Shown here in pieces: positions 8,627 to 18,633 of a stretch of DNA of 64,000 bases (the first letter of the stretch is position 1; each line of letters opens with the position of its first letter). The notes below the pieces were generated by a model, which saw nothing but the letters and a program-made list of their open reading frames with translations, ran no database searches and was not told where the DNA came from. Both the position numbers and the translations under genes were made by a program. Source of the DNA: Tenacibaculum haliotis (GTDB lineage Bacteria; Bacteroidota; Bacteroidia; Flavobacteriales; Flavobacteriaceae); NCBI RefSeq assembly GCF_025215075.1, contig NZ_JAOBTH010000026.1:268301-332300 (forward strand), in the 5' to 3' direction.

Positions 8627-8656
8627 AAAAAGGGTAAACATTTGTTTGCCCTTTTT
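8627..8656 (+). terminator. Rho-independent terminator of DUF937 gene
   Basis: A 14-bp stem with one G-T pair (AAAAAGGGTAAACA and complement), a 2-nt minimal loop and a T-rich right side. Its right arm overlaps the TTTG (8641-8644) that is placed correctly to be the -33 element of the next gene. Confidence 0.8.
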
Positions 8657-8672
8657 CTTTTAATTACTTTTG
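8641..8672 (+). promoter_or_regulatory. Primary-sigma promoter giving a near-leaderless mRNA
   Basis: TTTG at 8641-8644 and TACTTTTG at 8665-8672 are 20 bp apart, matching the Bacteroidetes TTTG-N19/20-TAnnTTTG consensus. The ATG follows at 8678, only 5 bp after the -7 box, so the transcript should start on or next to the start codon. Confidence 0.65.
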
Positions 8673-8677
8673 CCGCC

Positions 8678-8983
8678 ATGGAAAAATTAAAACAACGTTG
8701 GGGTTTAAAAACCAATTGGGATGTAATAGCAGTACTAATCGTATTTTCTATTAACGGTTCGTTTGCTTCTTGGGTTGCAAAACCTATTACTGCTTTTTTC
8801 GGGCTCTCTCTTGAAACTACTTCTCCTTGGGTGTATTGGCCTTTACGTATTTTTCTTATTTTTCCTATTTATCAAACTACCTTGCCTTTAGTTGGTTGGC
8901 TATTTGGTCAATTTAAATTCTTTTGGGCTTTTGAAAAGAAATTTTTAAGTAGATTAGGTTTGGGTTTTTTATTTAAAGACTAA
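8678..8983 (+). CDS. Small membrane protein, DUF6787-like
   Basis: A 101-residue protein with the N-terminus MEKLKQRWGLKTNWD followed by two hydrophobic segments (residues about 16-36 and 55-75) and a charged C-terminal tail. I set the start at ATG 8678; an earlier TTG at 8642 lies inside the terminator of the previous gene and upstream of the promoter, so it cannot be used. Flavobacterial proteins with this pattern are listed, to my memory, as DUF6787. The function is unknown. Trp and aromatic residues are abundant around the second segment. Confidence 0.75.
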   Translation: MEKLKQRWGLKTNWDVIAVLIVFSINGSFASWVAKPITAFFGLSLETTSPWVYWPLRIFLIFPIYQTTLPLVGWLFGQFKFFWAFEKKFLSRLGLGFLFKD

Positions 8984-9096
8984 TTTTTAAATTTACCTAT
9001 TATTTTTATTAAGTTTATAAGGATAAATAAACATCATATTTATAACTAAATCATTGTGGTAAAAGAAATAATATCTATCCAGTTTCTGAAAACTCA

Positions 9097-9615
9097 ATGA
9101 AATCAATTGAAATAAAAATTGATTTTAGTATTGTTAAAAAAGGTGAGACATTTATTAAGCGTAATAAAAGAAATAATAAGGAATACTTTATTATTGATGG
9201 AGTTTCTAGAAGCTACTTAATAAATCCGGAAGGAGAAGATATTACAATTTCTTTTTTCACTAAAAACGCTATTATTTCTCCATTTTCTACTCGAACCGAA
9301 AATGAAATTTCTATTTTAAATTTTCAAGCATTAACTGAGTTAAAAATTGCAACTATTGATGCTGCTTTATTTGAACAATTAATGCTCGATAATAAAGAGA
9401 TTAGAAACTTTGGTAATAAAGTACTTAGAAACGAACTTAAACAAAAAACTTCTAAAGAAATAGGCTTAGCATCCTTATCGGCTAAAGAACGACTTCAAAG
9501 CTTTAGGAAGGATTACCGTAACTTAGAAAACTTAATACCACACACAATAATTGCCACTTATTTAGGTATAACTAATATATCTTTAAGTAGATTAAGAGGT
9601 GATTTAGCCAAATAA
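9097..9615 (+). CDS. Crp/Fnr-family transcriptional regulator, short N-terminus
   Basis: A cyclic-nucleotide-binding-fold regulator. Residues about 10-100 form the beta-roll (VKKGETFIKRNKRNNKEYFIIDGVSRSYL), and residues about 145-168 (HTIIATYLGITNISLSRLR) form the winged-helix recognition region. At 172 residues it is 15-20 shorter than usual. The reading frame upstream of the ATG stays open back to 9046 and encodes IYPVSENS, which looks like the lost N-terminal helix, but contains no start codon. A frameshift near 9076 may have moved the start downstream. It is followed by an outer-membrane protein gene that it might control. Confidence 0.8.
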   Translation: MKSIEIKIDFSIVKKGETFIKRNKRNNKEYFIIDGVSRSYLINPEGEDITISFFTKNAIISPFSTRTENEISILNFQALTELKIATIDAALFEQLMLDNKEIRNFGNKVLRNELKQKTSKEIGLASLSAKERLQSFRKDYRNLENLIPHTIIATYLGITNISLSRLRGDLAK

Positions 9616-9688
9616 TTTCACTTTTTATCATTTGTTAATTGAAATTCTTTGTAATACAGAGAATTTTGTATTCATAAATATTTAACAA

Positions 9689-10309
9689 ATGACGAAAAAA
9701 ATTATTACAACCTTTTTAATTCTAGCTAGTTTAACTCTGTATAGTCAAAACAATAAATACCTTAGATTGTATGCTAATATGGGGGTTCAGATTAATCAAT
9801 TAAACTCTAATTTTAATACCGACTTAGCTACTAATTACTCTTTTCAAATAGGAGCTGGTAGTAGTTATAAATTAAAACAATTTGTAGTAGGAACAGAATT
9901 TTACAATTCGAAAGGAGCTACAGAAAACAACAATAACAAAATCGATTCTCAAGAGTTTACCTCTATCATTTATTTTGGATATGATTTTTTAAAATGTACA
10001 AGTGCTGCTCTTGAACCTACTTTGGGTATTTCATTTTCTAATAAACAATCTATATTGTATGACTATCAAAATCAAAAATCCTTAGTTTATAAGATTAATC
10101 AATTAGGAATTACACCAGCTTTAACCTACACTAAGTTTAATAGTTTAGGTGTTAGTATAGGTTTTAAAATTGGTTGTAATTACACTTTAAATAATAACTA
10201 TTGGAACAAAGGTATTGATGATACTAAAACCAACAATGCTATAAATAAGTTTACTCCGTTTATTCAATTAAATATTGGAGGAAAAATAAAACTTTTTAAA
10301 AATAAATAA
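9689..10309 (+). CDS. Outer-membrane beta-barrel protein
   Basis: A 206-residue exported protein. The signal peptide (TKKIITTFLILASLTLYSQ) ends near residue 20 with the S-Q junction frequent in this phylum. The mature part alternates polar and hydrophobic residues in short strands ending in aromatics, which fits an 8-stranded barrel of the OmpW/porin-like type (outer membrane beta-barrel domain). No ligand is predictable. It stands between a Crp/Fnr regulator and an alpha/beta hydrolase, all on the plus strand, 17 bp before the latter. Confidence 0.78.
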   Translation: MTKKIITTFLILASLTLYSQNNKYLRLYANMGVQINQLNSNFNTDLATNYSFQIGAGSSYKLKQFVVGTEFYNSKGATENNNNKIDSQEFTSIIYFGYDFLKCTSAALEPTLGISFSNKQSILYDYQNQKSLVYKINQLGITPALTYTKFNSLGVSIGFKIGCNYTLNNNYWNKGIDDTKTNNAINKFTPFIQLNIGGKIKLFKNK

Positions 10310-10326
10310 CTTATAAACTTTTAAAG

Positions 10327-11187
10327 ATGACAACAGTAGTAATAGATAATAACGGAAACAAATTACATTCAAAAGTTTATTTAAATAAAGATAAAGAAAC
10401 TATAATTTTATTACATGGAGGCCCTGGCGTTCCAGACGATTTACTACCTGTTGTTGATCTTTTAAAAGATACATTTCAAGTTATAACTTTTCATCAGAGA
10501 GGTACAAAATTATCTCCTTGCATTAATCATGATTATTCGATGAATGCTTATGTAAATGATATTCAATCAATAAAAAAGCACTTTAAATTAACTAGTTTTC
10601 ATTTATGGGGACATTCATGGGGTGGATTATATGCGCAGATATATGCGCAAAAATATCCAGGCAATTTATTAAGTTTATTTTTATGTTCTACTGCTTCTGG
10701 AACAAACATTCACTGGAAACAGACCGAAAAAGAGGTTATGGATTTTAATAAATCTTCCACTAGTTTTTTACAATGGTTAAAAATGGGATGGTATAGTTTA
10801 TCTGGTTACATGGGAAATAACAAATCGTATCAAAAACTATTTCAACAAGTTATAAAAAATTATAATAAAAAATTTCAACCAATAAATACCTCCGTTTTTT
10901 CTTTCTCACTTAGTAATGTAAAAGCAAAACCTATTAATAAAACTAGGCCCGAAATTATTAAATATCCTTTATTATTAAAAAATTCAAAACCTAACTATAA
11001 AATTTCAATTGTCTATGGAGAGTTTGACATTTATAAAGTAAGCAAAAAATTTGTTATTGATCGATATCCTTCTGCAAGTGTAAAGAATATTAAAGATAGT
11101 GGTCATTTACCTTGGCTACATAATCCTTTTGAATTTAAAAAAATAGTGAGTCATTTTTATAATTTAAAAAGAAACCATCAATTATAA
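10327..11187 (+). CDS. Alpha/beta hydrolase (proline iminopeptidase-like)
   Basis: A 286-residue cytosolic hydrolase. The oxyanion-hole segment LLHGGPGVPDD and the nucleophile elbow GHSWGGLYA (Ser near residue 98) are those of the proline iminopeptidase branch. The catalytic His is in DSGHLPWLHNP near residue 259, and an Asp is in YGEFDIYK. The cap domain is short. It lies 17 bp after the barrel-protein gene and is probably co-transcribed. The substrate, peptide or ester, is unknown. Confidence 0.88.
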   Translation: MTTVVIDNNGNKLHSKVYLNKDKETIILLHGGPGVPDDLLPVVDLLKDTFQVITFHQRGTKLSPCINHDYSMNAYVNDIQSIKKHFKLTSFHLWGHSWGGLYAQIYAQKYPGNLLSLFLCSTASGTNIHWKQTEKEVMDFNKSSTSFLQWLKMGWYSLSGYMGNNKSYQKLFQQVIKNYNKKFQPINTSVFSFSLSNVKAKPINKTRPEIIKYPLLLKNSKPNYKISIVYGEFDIYKVSKKFVIDRYPSASVKNIKDSGHLPWLHNPFEFKKIVSHFYNLKRNHQL

Positions 11188-11206
11188 TTATATATTAGAT
11201 GAGTAA

Positions 11207-12061
11207 CTAAACTTTTACTACCTTATAAATAGGAATTGGTAATGCTACACCTTCAGCCAAAAAACGCTTATGAACAGCTTCTTTTAAAGCACATTTTGTT
11301 TTAAATTCTTTAAATGGCTCATTTAACCAAACGTAGGCCCGCATATGTATATGATCTGTATCTACATCGATTACACGAACATCTACTTGTTGGGTATCAG
11401 CCATAACTTGTTCTGGTGTTCTAAAATCGATTACCGAAGGAAGTTTAATTGCTTCTTCTTGTATAATTTTTCGCGCTAAATCAATATCCGCCTTTAGGCC
11501 TAGTTTAAAATTATTAAAACTTAATACATGCGAATCTTCTATAGTATGATTTAAAACAGAATCAGTACTTATTACAGAGTTAGGTATAATTAATCGTTTG
11601 TTTTCAAAATTATTTATTACCGTATGTCGTAACGTAATATCTTCAACAATACCAACTCGAATATCGTCTAACCTAATATAATCTCCTATACGAAACGGTC
11701 GAAAAATAACAATAAAAGCTCCGGCTATTAAATTAGATAACGCTGCTTGCGCTGCAAAACCAATAATAGCTGCCAAAATACCAGCTCCAGAAAATATTAA
11801 CGCTGCTTGACTTCTAAAAGCTGGTACTGTCATAATAATATATACAATACCAAATAATCCTAGAAAAAATTTTACTGAGTTTCGTAAAAATAAAATACTT
11901 GTTTTACCATAACGATCCGTTTTTCTTCGTTTAATAATTTGAACAATTATGTACCTTATAATTCTAGAAAGTACCCATGCTGTAAACACAACTATTAGTA
12001 CGTATATTAAAACACCTAAAATTGAATCTAAATTAAATTGATATTTCAATAATTCTTTCAT
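11207..12061 (-). CDS. MscS-type mechanosensitive ion channel
   Basis: A small-conductance mechanosensitive channel of the inner membrane that releases solutes on osmotic downshock. Three N-terminal membrane helices end in the pore helix (AALIFSGAGILAAIIGFAAQAALSNLIAG), rich in Ala/Gly. The MscS beta domain follows (RPFRIGDYIRLDDIRVGIVEDITLRHT), then an alpha/beta C-terminal domain. Length 284 is like E. coli MscS. Its ATG abuts the stop of parC, so it is the last gene of the topoisomerase IV operon, an arrangement without obvious functional meaning. Confidence 0.93.
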   Translation of the reverse strand: MKELLKYQFNLDSILGVLIYVLIVVFTAWVLSRIIRYIIVQIIKRRKTDRYGKTSILFLRNSVKFFLGLFGIVYIIMTVPAFRSQAALIFSGAGILAAIIGFAAQAALSNLIAGAFIVIFRPFRIGDYIRLDDIRVGIVEDITLRHTVINNFENKRLIIPNSVISTDSVLNHTIEDSHVLSFNNFKLGLKADIDLARKIIQEEAIKLPSVIDFRTPEQVMADTQQVDVRVIDVDTDHIHMRAYVWLNEPFKEFKTKCALKEAVHKRFLAEGVALPIPIYKVVKV

Positions 12062-14767
12062 CTAAAATAAACTTTCTTGACTATCATCTTCTTTAGCCTT
12101 TTTCTTTTGAAGCGCACGTTCTAATGCCTTTTTTGCTTTGTCGTCTTTAGTGTTTGTAAACTCTTTTGGCGACACTTCTTCCACATCTAAAGGTAAGCTA
12201 TTTTCTATTATTTCTTCCTCTTCATTTACCTCTATATTCTCTACTTTCTCTTCTTCTGGTTCCTCATAAGGTAATGCTTCTAATAAGTTAACAGTACGTA
12301 TTTTATCTGTTGTTAATTGATTTCCTTGTGCTTTAATACCTTTTACAGAAATAAATGTCTCGAAATTCACTTCTATTTTATCTAAGCTTCTTTTTGAAAA
12401 AATAACCTCAGCCATTGGTCGAAAATCAGTCGCTATAACTTCTAATTTCGATTTTTCACTTTCAGAAATAAATACTTCTTCTTTATCAATTGTATCAATT
12501 AAAAAACGTTTTACATAGTAACGTTCTTTTTCTCCATCGAAATAAACGGCAGAAATAGGCTTATTAGGCTTCCATTTTTCTAACACAATCATGTCATTTT
12601 CAAAATGCATTGATAAATCTGGTGATACTGCTTTAATCTTCCCTGATTGTGTTGCTATTAAAATTTTATCTTCTGCTCTAAATTCTCCTAATAACTCCCC
12701 TCTTTCATCAACATTTAAACGCTGTACAGCATCATCAAACCATATTTTACGAGGTTTTAAAGTTGATACACCAGCTGATTTAAAATCAATCTTTCTAATA
12801 GCAAATTTTGTTATTTGATTCCCACGAACTGCTCTTCCTTTTATCGCTAAGTCAGAGAAATCGATATCCCACTTTAACTTTTTAATACTACCAACAGCAC
12901 GAAGATTAATCGTTACAACCTCAGCTTCTCCATTCGGATTTGCTGTAAAGTATAACATTTTTGAACCTTTATTTCCTGTGGTTAAATCGTACTCTTTATC
13001 GCGGGTTACACTTGTTACGTTAAAACGTTTCATATAACTCGGTCCTTTTGCACCGTCTTTATACATCATGTTATACACCGTACGCTTGTCTTTCTTTTTA
13101 AAGATTGCAATGTGAATAATATCTTTACCTACAAAGGTTTTAGACGCTACTTTGGTAACAATCATTTTACCATCACCTTTAAAAATGATGATATCATCAA
13201 TATCAGCACATTCTGTAACGTATTCATCTTTTTTAAGAGAAGTACCTACAAAACCTTCTTCTCTATTTACATACAATTTGGTGTTTCGCATTACTACTTT
13301 CGTAGCTACGATGTCATCAAAAATTCTGATTTCTGTTTTACGCTCGCGTCCTTTACCATACTTTGTTTTTAAGTTTTTAAAGTAATCAATAGCAAAATCA
13401 ATTAAATTATCTAAGTGATGTTTTACCTCTGCTATTTTTTCTTCTAAACTCTCAATATGTTGTTTGGCTTTGTCAATATCAAATTTAGAAATTTTCTTAA
13501 TTCGAATTTCGGTTAAACGAACAATATCTTCTTCGGTTATTTCTCGCTTTAAATGTTTTATATGTGGCTGTAAACCTTTATCAATTGCTTCTATTACACC
13601 TTGCCAAGTTTCTACTTCTTCAATATCGCGGTAGATTCTATTTTCAATAAAAATTCGCTCTAACGATGCAAAATGCCATTGTTCTTGCAATTCATTTAAT
13701 TGAATTTCTAATTCACGTTTAAGCAAATTAACCGTTAAATCTGTAGAATGCTTTAACATTTCTGAAACTCCAACAAATACCGGTTTATTATCTTCAATAG
13801 TACAAGATAGTGGTGAAATTGAATTTTCGCAATTGGTAAATGCGTATAAAGCATCTATGGTTTTATCTGGTGATATTCCCGCAGGCAAATGCACTAAAAT
13901 TTCTACATTGGCAGCAGTATTATCTTCTATTTTTTTAATCTTTATTTTACCCTTATCATTTGCTTTTAAAATACTATCAATTAAAGTTGTAGTAGTCGTT
14001 GCAAACGGAATTTCAGTAATTACTAAAGTCTTTTTATCTAGTTGAGAAATTTTTGCTCGCACACGAACCTTTCCTCCTCTTATACCATCATTATAATTGG
14101 TAAAATCTGCAATTCCTCCTGTTAAAAAATCAGGCACAATTGTAAAACTTCTTCCTTTTAAATATTTAATAGAAGCATCTATCAATTCATTAAAATTGTG
14201 CGGTAATATTTTGGTAGACAAACCTACTGCAATCCCTTCTGCTCCTTGTGCTAATAATAAAGGAAACTTTACCGGTAAATCTATCGGTTCTTTTCTTCTC
14301 CCATCATACGACATTTTCCATTCTGTCGTCTTAGGATTAAAAACAACATCTAAAGCGAATTTAGATAAACGAGCTTCTATATAACGAGAAGCGGCTGCGC
14401 GGTCTCCTGTTAAGATATTACCCCAGTTACCTTGCATATCAATCAGTAATTCTTTCTGACCAATTTGCACCATAGCATCTGCAATTGACGCATCACCGTG
14501 TGGGTGATACTGCATGGTATGCCCAACAATGTTGGCTACTTTATTGTAACGACCATCATCTAAATCTTTCATAGAATGCATTATTCTACGTTGTACAGGT
14601 TTTAATCCGTCTTCTAACGACGGAACAGCTCTTTCTAAAATTACATACGAAGCATAATCTAAAAACCATTCCTTATACATTCCGGTAACTTTCGTTATCG
14701 TTTCTGCATTTTCTATTGGTTGATTCAGCTCTTCGTCGTGCTCGTAATTATTATTTTCTTCACTCAT
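12062..14767 (-). CDS. parC: DNA topoisomerase IV subunit A
   Basis: The DNA-cleaving subunit of topoisomerase IV, which decatenates chromosomes. The catalytic Tyr is Y129 in AAASRYIEARL. The quinolone-determining segment (HPHGDASIADAMV) is at 88-100. A coiled-coil and tower region follows, then a C-terminal beta-pinwheel that is weakly conserved, and an acidic-then-basic tail (EEEIIENS, ending SQESLF). Length 901 fits Bacteroidetes ParC. parE is upstream with a tiny gene between, which identifies the pair as topo IV rather than gyrase. Ser/Ala at the resistance position (D91-A92-S93) would be worth reading by a clinician of fish pathogens. Confidence 0.93.
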   Translation of the reverse strand: MSEENNNYEHDEELNQPIENAETITKVTGMYKEWFLDYASYVILERAVPSLEDGLKPVQRRIMHSMKDLDDGRYNKVANIVGHTMQYHPHGDASIADAMVQIGQKELLIDMQGNWGNILTGDRAAASRYIEARLSKFALDVVFNPKTTEWKMSYDGRRKEPIDLPVKFPLLLAQGAEGIAVGLSTKILPHNFNELIDASIKYLKGRSFTIVPDFLTGGIADFTNYNDGIRGGKVRVRAKISQLDKKTLVITEIPFATTTTTLIDSILKANDKGKIKIKKIEDNTAANVEILVHLPAGISPDKTIDALYAFTNCENSISPLSCTIEDNKPVFVGVSEMLKHSTDLTVNLLKRELEIQLNELQEQWHFASLERIFIENRIYRDIEEVETWQGVIEAIDKGLQPHIKHLKREITEEDIVRLTEIRIKKISKFDIDKAKQHIESLEEKIAEVKHHLDNLIDFAIDYFKNLKTKYGKGRERKTEIRIFDDIVATKVVMRNTKLYVNREEGFVGTSLKKDEYVTECADIDDIIIFKGDGKMIVTKVASKTFVGKDIIHIAIFKKKDKRTVYNMMYKDGAKGPSYMKRFNVTSVTRDKEYDLTTGNKGSKMLYFTANPNGEAEVVTINLRAVGSIKKLKWDIDFSDLAIKGRAVRGNQITKFAIRKIDFKSAGVSTLKPRKIWFDDAVQRLNVDERGELLGEFRAEDKILIATQSGKIKAVSPDLSMHFENDMIVLEKWKPNKPISAVYFDGEKERYYVKRFLIDTIDKEEVFISESEKSKLEVIATDFRPMAEVIFSKRSLDKIEVNFETFISVKGIKAQGNQLTTDKIRTVNLLEALPYEEPEEEKVENIEVNEEEEIIENSLPLDVEEVSPKEFTNTKDDKAKKALERALQKKKAKEDDSQESLF

Positions 14768-14785
14768 TGAATAATGGGTATTCTT

Positions 14786-14974
14786 TTAAGAGTTATTGTT
14801 TTTTTTATTTAGGATAAAAATGATAGCAAAAACTAATACAGCTATTAGCATATTTACATAATGCTTGCTATTAATTACCCAACTTAAATTATCAAAATCA
14901 ACATTTAATAGATTGATAAAAAAGATGGTAAAAGCTATTATTAAGTATATTCTTGCTCTTCTTTCTTTATTCAT
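14786..14974 (-). CDS. Small two-helix membrane protein
   Basis: A 62-residue ORF between parE and parC on the same strand. It has a basic start (MNKERRAR), two hydrophobic segments (residues about 8-22 and 37-54) and a basic Asn/Lys tail. Spacing is 17 bp to parE and 18 bp to parC, so it is carried in the operon. I do not recognise it. Conservation at this place in related genomes would be the test that it is a gene rather than chance. Confidence 0.6.
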   Translation of the reverse strand: MNKERRARIYLIIAFTIFFINLLNVDFDNLSWVINSKHYVNMLIAVLVFAIIFILNKKNNNS

Positions 14975-14991
14975 TATTACTTAATTTTTTT

Positions 14992-16851
14992 TTATCCTTC
15001 TTCTTCAACAACATCTAATTCAACTTTTAAATTCTCGATGATAAATTTTTGTCTGTCTGGAGTGTTCTTCCCCATATAAAATTCTAACATTTGCTCTATC
15101 GACATTTCTTTATCTAACATAACAGGGTCTAAACGAATATCATCACCAATAAAATGAACAAATTCGTTTGGTGAAATTTCCCCTAATCCTTTAAATCGAG
15201 TTATTTCTGGTTTTCCTCTTAACTTCTCAATCGCTTCTCGCTTCTCCTCTTCTGAATAGCAGTAATAAGTATCTTTTTTATTACGAACTCTAAACAACGG
15301 AGTTTCTAAAATATATAAATGCCCTTCTTTAATTACTTCTGGGAAGAATTGTAAAAAGAACGTAATTAATAATAAACGAATGTGCATACCATCAACATCA
15401 GCATCTGTTGCTATTACAATATTGTTATAACGTAAATCTTGTAAACCGTCTTCTATATTTAAAGCTGCTTGCAATAAATTAAACTCCTCATTCTCGTATA
15501 CAATTTTCTTACTAAGTCCGTACGAGTTTAAAGGCTTCCCTTTTAAACTAAAAACGGCTTGCGTGTTTACATTTCTCGATTTTGTAATAGATCCAGATGC
15601 TGAATCTCCCTCGGTAATAAACAACGTAGAATCTAAATAAGTTTCTTTTTTTGTATCGCCTAAATGCACTCTACAATCTCGTAGTTTCTTATTGTGTAAA
15701 CTTGCTTTCTTTGCTCTGTCTTTTGCTAATTTTCGTATTCCTGATAATTCTTTACGTTCCTTTTCTGCTTGTATAATTTTACGTTGCAGCTTATCAGCCG
15801 TATCTACATTTTTATGTAAGTAATTATCTAACTTCGTTTTTAAAAAATCGTTGATATACGTTCTTACCGTTGGTAACTCGCCTCCCATATCAGTAGAACC
15901 TAATTTTGTTTTTGTTTGACTTTCAAAAACAGGTTCCATCACTTTAATTGCAATGGCTGATATAATTGATTTACGAATATCCGAAGCTTCAAAATTCTTA
16001 CCGTAAAACTCACGAATGGTTTTAACAATAGCTTCTCTAAATGCTGCTTGATGTGTACCACCTTGTGTAGTATGTTGTCCGTTTACAAACGAATGATATT
16101 CTTCTGAGTATTGTGTTTTACTGTGTGTGATAGCAACTTCAATATCATCTCCTTTTAAATGGATAATTGGATACAACATATCATCTTGACTGTTGTTATC
16201 TTCCAATAAATCTTTTAATCCGTTTTCAGACACATATTTTTCGCCGTTAAAAACAATCGTTAAACCTGTGTTTAAATACACATAGTTTTTAAGCATTTTA
16301 GCAACGTACTCGTTTCTGAATTTATAATTTTTAAAAATAGCTTCATCAGGTATAAAAGATACTTTTGTTCCTTTTCTGCGTGAAGTTTCTTCTAAAAACT
16401 CTTGATCGGTTAAATTTCCTTGTGAAAATTCTGCTGCTGCAGATTTACCATCTCTTGACGATTCTACTCTAAAAAACGAAGACAGTGCATTTACGGCTTT
16501 CGTACCTACACCATTTAATCCTACCGATTTTTTAAATGCTTTAGAATCGTACTTTCCTCCCGTATTCATTTTAGAAACTACATCTACTACTTTTCCTAAA
16601 GGAATACCACGACCGTAATCTCTTACAATAACTTTATTCCCTTGAATAGAAATTTCGATGGTTTTACCCGCTCCCATCACGTATTCATCAATAGAATTAT
16701 CTAAAACCTCTTTTACCAAAATATAAATTCCGTCATCGGCAGACGAACCGTCACCTAGTTTACCAATGTACATTCCCGGTCGCATACGGATGTGTTCTTT
16801 CCAATCGAGCGAGCGTATATTATCTTCGGTATATTTTGTTTCTTGAGTCAT
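14992..16851 (-). CDS. parE: DNA topoisomerase IV subunit B
   Basis: The ATPase subunit of topoisomerase IV. The GHKL ATP-binding domain is N-terminal ([33 protein letters not shown]). The transducer domain follows, then the TOPRIM domain with EGDSASG near residue 418 and [10 protein letters not shown] near 496. Length 619 is normal for ParE and shorter than GyrB. It is first in the operon parE, small membrane gene, parC, mscS-like gene. Confidence 0.95.
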   Translation of the reverse strand: MTQETKYTEDNIRSLDWKEHIRMRPGMYIGKLGDGSSADDGIYILVKEVLDNSIDEYVMGAGKTIEISIQGNKVIVRDYGRGIPLGKVVDVVSKMNTGGKYDSKAFKKSVGLNGVGTKAVNALSSFFRVESSRDGKSAAAEFSQGNLTDQEFLEETSRRKGTKVSFIPDEAIFKNYKFRNEYVAKMLKNYVYLNTGLTIVFNGEKYVSENGLKDLLEDNNSQDDMLYPIIHLKGDDIEVAITHSKTQYSEEYHSFVNGQHTTQGGTHQAAFREAIVKTIREFYGKNFEASDIRKSIISAIAIKVMEPVFESQTKTKLGSTDMGGELPTVRTYINDFLKTKLDNYLHKNVDTADKLQRKIIQAEKERKELSGIRKLAKDRAKKASLHNKKLRDCRVHLGDTKKETYLDSTLFITEGDSASGSITKSRNVNTQAVFSLKGKPLNSYGLSKKIVYENEEFNLLQAALNIEDGLQDLRYNNIVIATDADVDGMHIRLLLITFFLQFFPEVIKEGHLYILETPLFRVRNKKDTYYCYSEEEKREAIEKLRGKPEITRFKGLGEISPNEFVHFIGDDIRLDPVMLDKEMSIEQMLEFYMGKNTPDRQKFIIENLKVELDVVEEEG

Positions 16852-16907
16852 AAAAATTGAGGAAATTGAAGTCTCTGCTAAAGTAGTATTTACTCTTTAA
16901 AAACAAA

Positions 16908-16939
16908 AAACTCTGTTGAATTAGTTTTCAACAGAGTTT
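16908..16939 (-). terminator. Terminator of guaB
   Basis: An inverted repeat AAACTCTGTTGAA with its complement around a 6-nt loop. Reading on the minus strand, it is followed by a T-rich run (complement of the A-tract at 16899-16910), 25 bp past the guaB stop codon. Confidence 0.75.
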
Positions 16940-16963
16940 GATATTTATGAACTTTTACTAAAA

Positions 16964-18439
16964 TTACCTTCTACTATAATTTGGTGCTTCTTTGGTAATT
17001 GCTACATCATGCGGGTGACTTTCATTAATTCCGCTTGCGGTAATACGTACAAATTTACCCGTATTTTTTAGTGTTTCTATATCTTTAGATCCACAATATC
17101 CCATACCTGCACGTAAACCACCTACAAATTGATGAATACTTTCTTCTAATTCACCTTTATATGGTACACGACCAACAATACCTTCTGGTACTAGTTTTTT
17201 AATGTCATCTTCTACATCCTGAAAATAACGATCTTTAGAACCTTGTTTCATTGCTTCAACAGATCCCATTCCTCTATATGATTTAAACTTACGTCCTTCA
17301 TAAATAATCGTTTCTCCTGGTGATTCTTTTGTTCCTGCTAATAACGATCCTAACATTACACAATCTGCACCTGCTGCAATTGCTTTAGGAATATCTCCTG
17401 TATAACGAATACCTCCATCTGCAATTACTGGCACTCCACTTCCTTTTATAGCTGCTGCAACTTCTAATACTGCAGAAAACTGAGGAAAACCTACCCCTGC
17501 AACTACACGAGTTGTACAAATTGATCCTGGTCCAATACCTACTTTTACTGCATCAGCGCCAGCTTCAACTAAATATTTAGCTGCTTCAGGTGTTGCAATA
17601 TTACCTACAATAACATCTAATTCTGGAAATTTTTCTTTTACGTTTTTTAAAACAGCCACCACACCTTTTGTATGTCCGTGAGCTGTATCAATAATAACCG
17701 CATCTACGCCTGCTTTTACTAAAGCCTCTGCTCTATCAACAGCATCTGCTGTAACGCCTAATGCAGCTGCAACTCGTAAACGCCCATAAGTATCTTTATT
17801 TGCTATTGGTTTTTGGGTAACCTTTGTAATGTCTCTAAAGGTAATTAACCCCGAAAGTTTATAATTATCATCTACAATTAATAATTTTTCGATTTTATTT
17901 TCTTGTAAAATACTTTCTGCGGATTTTAATGATGTTCCTACTGATGCAGTAACCAAATTTTCTTTGGTCATTACTTCAACAATAGCTCTATCATTTTTAT
18001 GCTCAAAACGTAAATCACGATTGGTAACAATTCCTTTTAAAATTCCGTTATCATCAACTACAGGAATTCCACCAATACTATGTTCTTTCATTAACATTTT
18101 AGCATCTAAAACAACTGCCGTTAATGGTAACGTAACTGGATCGATAATCATTCCGCTTTCTGCACGTTTTACTTTACGAACTTCTTGAGCCTGTTGCTCG
18201 ATAGTCATATTTTTATGTAAAACACCTATACCTCCTTCTCTTGCCATAGCGATTGCCATTGCCGATTCGGTAACTGTATCCATAGCTGCTGAAACTATAG
18301 GAACATTGATTGTTATATTTTTAGTGAATTTTGTTTGAATAGATACCTCTCTTGGAAGTACTTCTGAATAAGCTGGTACTAATAAAACGTCGTCATACGT
18401 TAAACCTTCGCCTACTATTTTTGATTGATGAGCTTGCAT
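16964..18439 (-). CDS. guaB: Inosine-5'-monophosphate dehydrogenase
   Basis: Oxidises IMP to XMP with NAD+, the first step to guanine nucleotides. A TIM barrel is split by two CBS domains (residues about 95-215: [25 protein letters not shown]). The catalytic loop GPGSICTTR holds the nucleophilic Cys near residue 303, and the flap contains YRGMGS and the Arg-Tyr pair. I start at ATG 18439 (MQAHQSK); the upstream in-frame codon at 18445 is TTG. The length of 491 is standard. It is monocistronic with its own terminator. Confidence 0.96.
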   Translation of the reverse strand: MQAHQSKIVGEGLTYDDVLLVPAYSEVLPREVSIQTKFTKNITINVPIVSAAMDTVTESAMAIAMAREGGIGVLHKNMTIEQQAQEVRKVKRAESGMIIDPVTLPLTAVVLDAKMLMKEHSIGGIPVVDDNGILKGIVTNRDLRFEHKNDRAIVEVMTKENLVTASVGTSLKSAESILQENKIEKLLIVDDNYKLSGLITFRDITKVTQKPIANKDTYGRLRVAAALGVTADAVDRAEALVKAGVDAVIIDTAHGHTKGVVAVLKNVKEKFPELDVIVGNIATPEAAKYLVEAGADAVKVGIGPGSICTTRVVAGVGFPQFSAVLEVAAAIKGSGVPVIADGGIRYTGDIPKAIAAGADCVMLGSLLAGTKESPGETIIYEGRKFKSYRGMGSVEAMKQGSKDRYFQDVEDDIKKLVPEGIVGRVPYKGELEESIHQFVGGLRAGMGYCGSKDIETLKNTGKFVRITASGINESHPHDVAITKEAPNYSRR

Positions 18440-18476
18440 GTGCAATTAATTTAGTGTGTTGTTAATTAATTACGTG

Positions 18477-18484
18477 CAAATATA
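18477..18484 (-). promoter_or_regulatory. -7 box of guaB
   Basis: On the minus strand the sequence reads TATATTTG, a full match to TAnnTTTG, 37 bp before the guaB ATG. No convincing -33 element was found. Confidence 0.45.
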
Positions 18485-18617
18485 CTACAAATAACGGCAA
18501 CTCAATTTTAAATTAAGGTTAACAAAATAATTTTTCTTTAGGACCCATTTTATACTTTAATTTAAAGTATGTACTTATAAAAACTAAAGTAGTATGTTTT
18601 GTTTAGCATACATGCCT

Positions 18618-18625
18618 TACTTTTG
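18618..18625 (+). promoter_or_regulatory. -7 box before the metal-dependent hydrolase
   Basis: TACTTTTG, an exact TAnnTTTG match, ends 8 bp before the ATG at 18634, so the mRNA would have a leader of only a few bases. Confidence 0.5.
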
Positions 18626-18633
18626 TTTATTAT

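Noticed and set aside
16964..18445. IMP dehydrogenase start at 18445
   Set aside because: The codon there is TTG; the ATG two codons later gives the conserved start, so 18439 is used.
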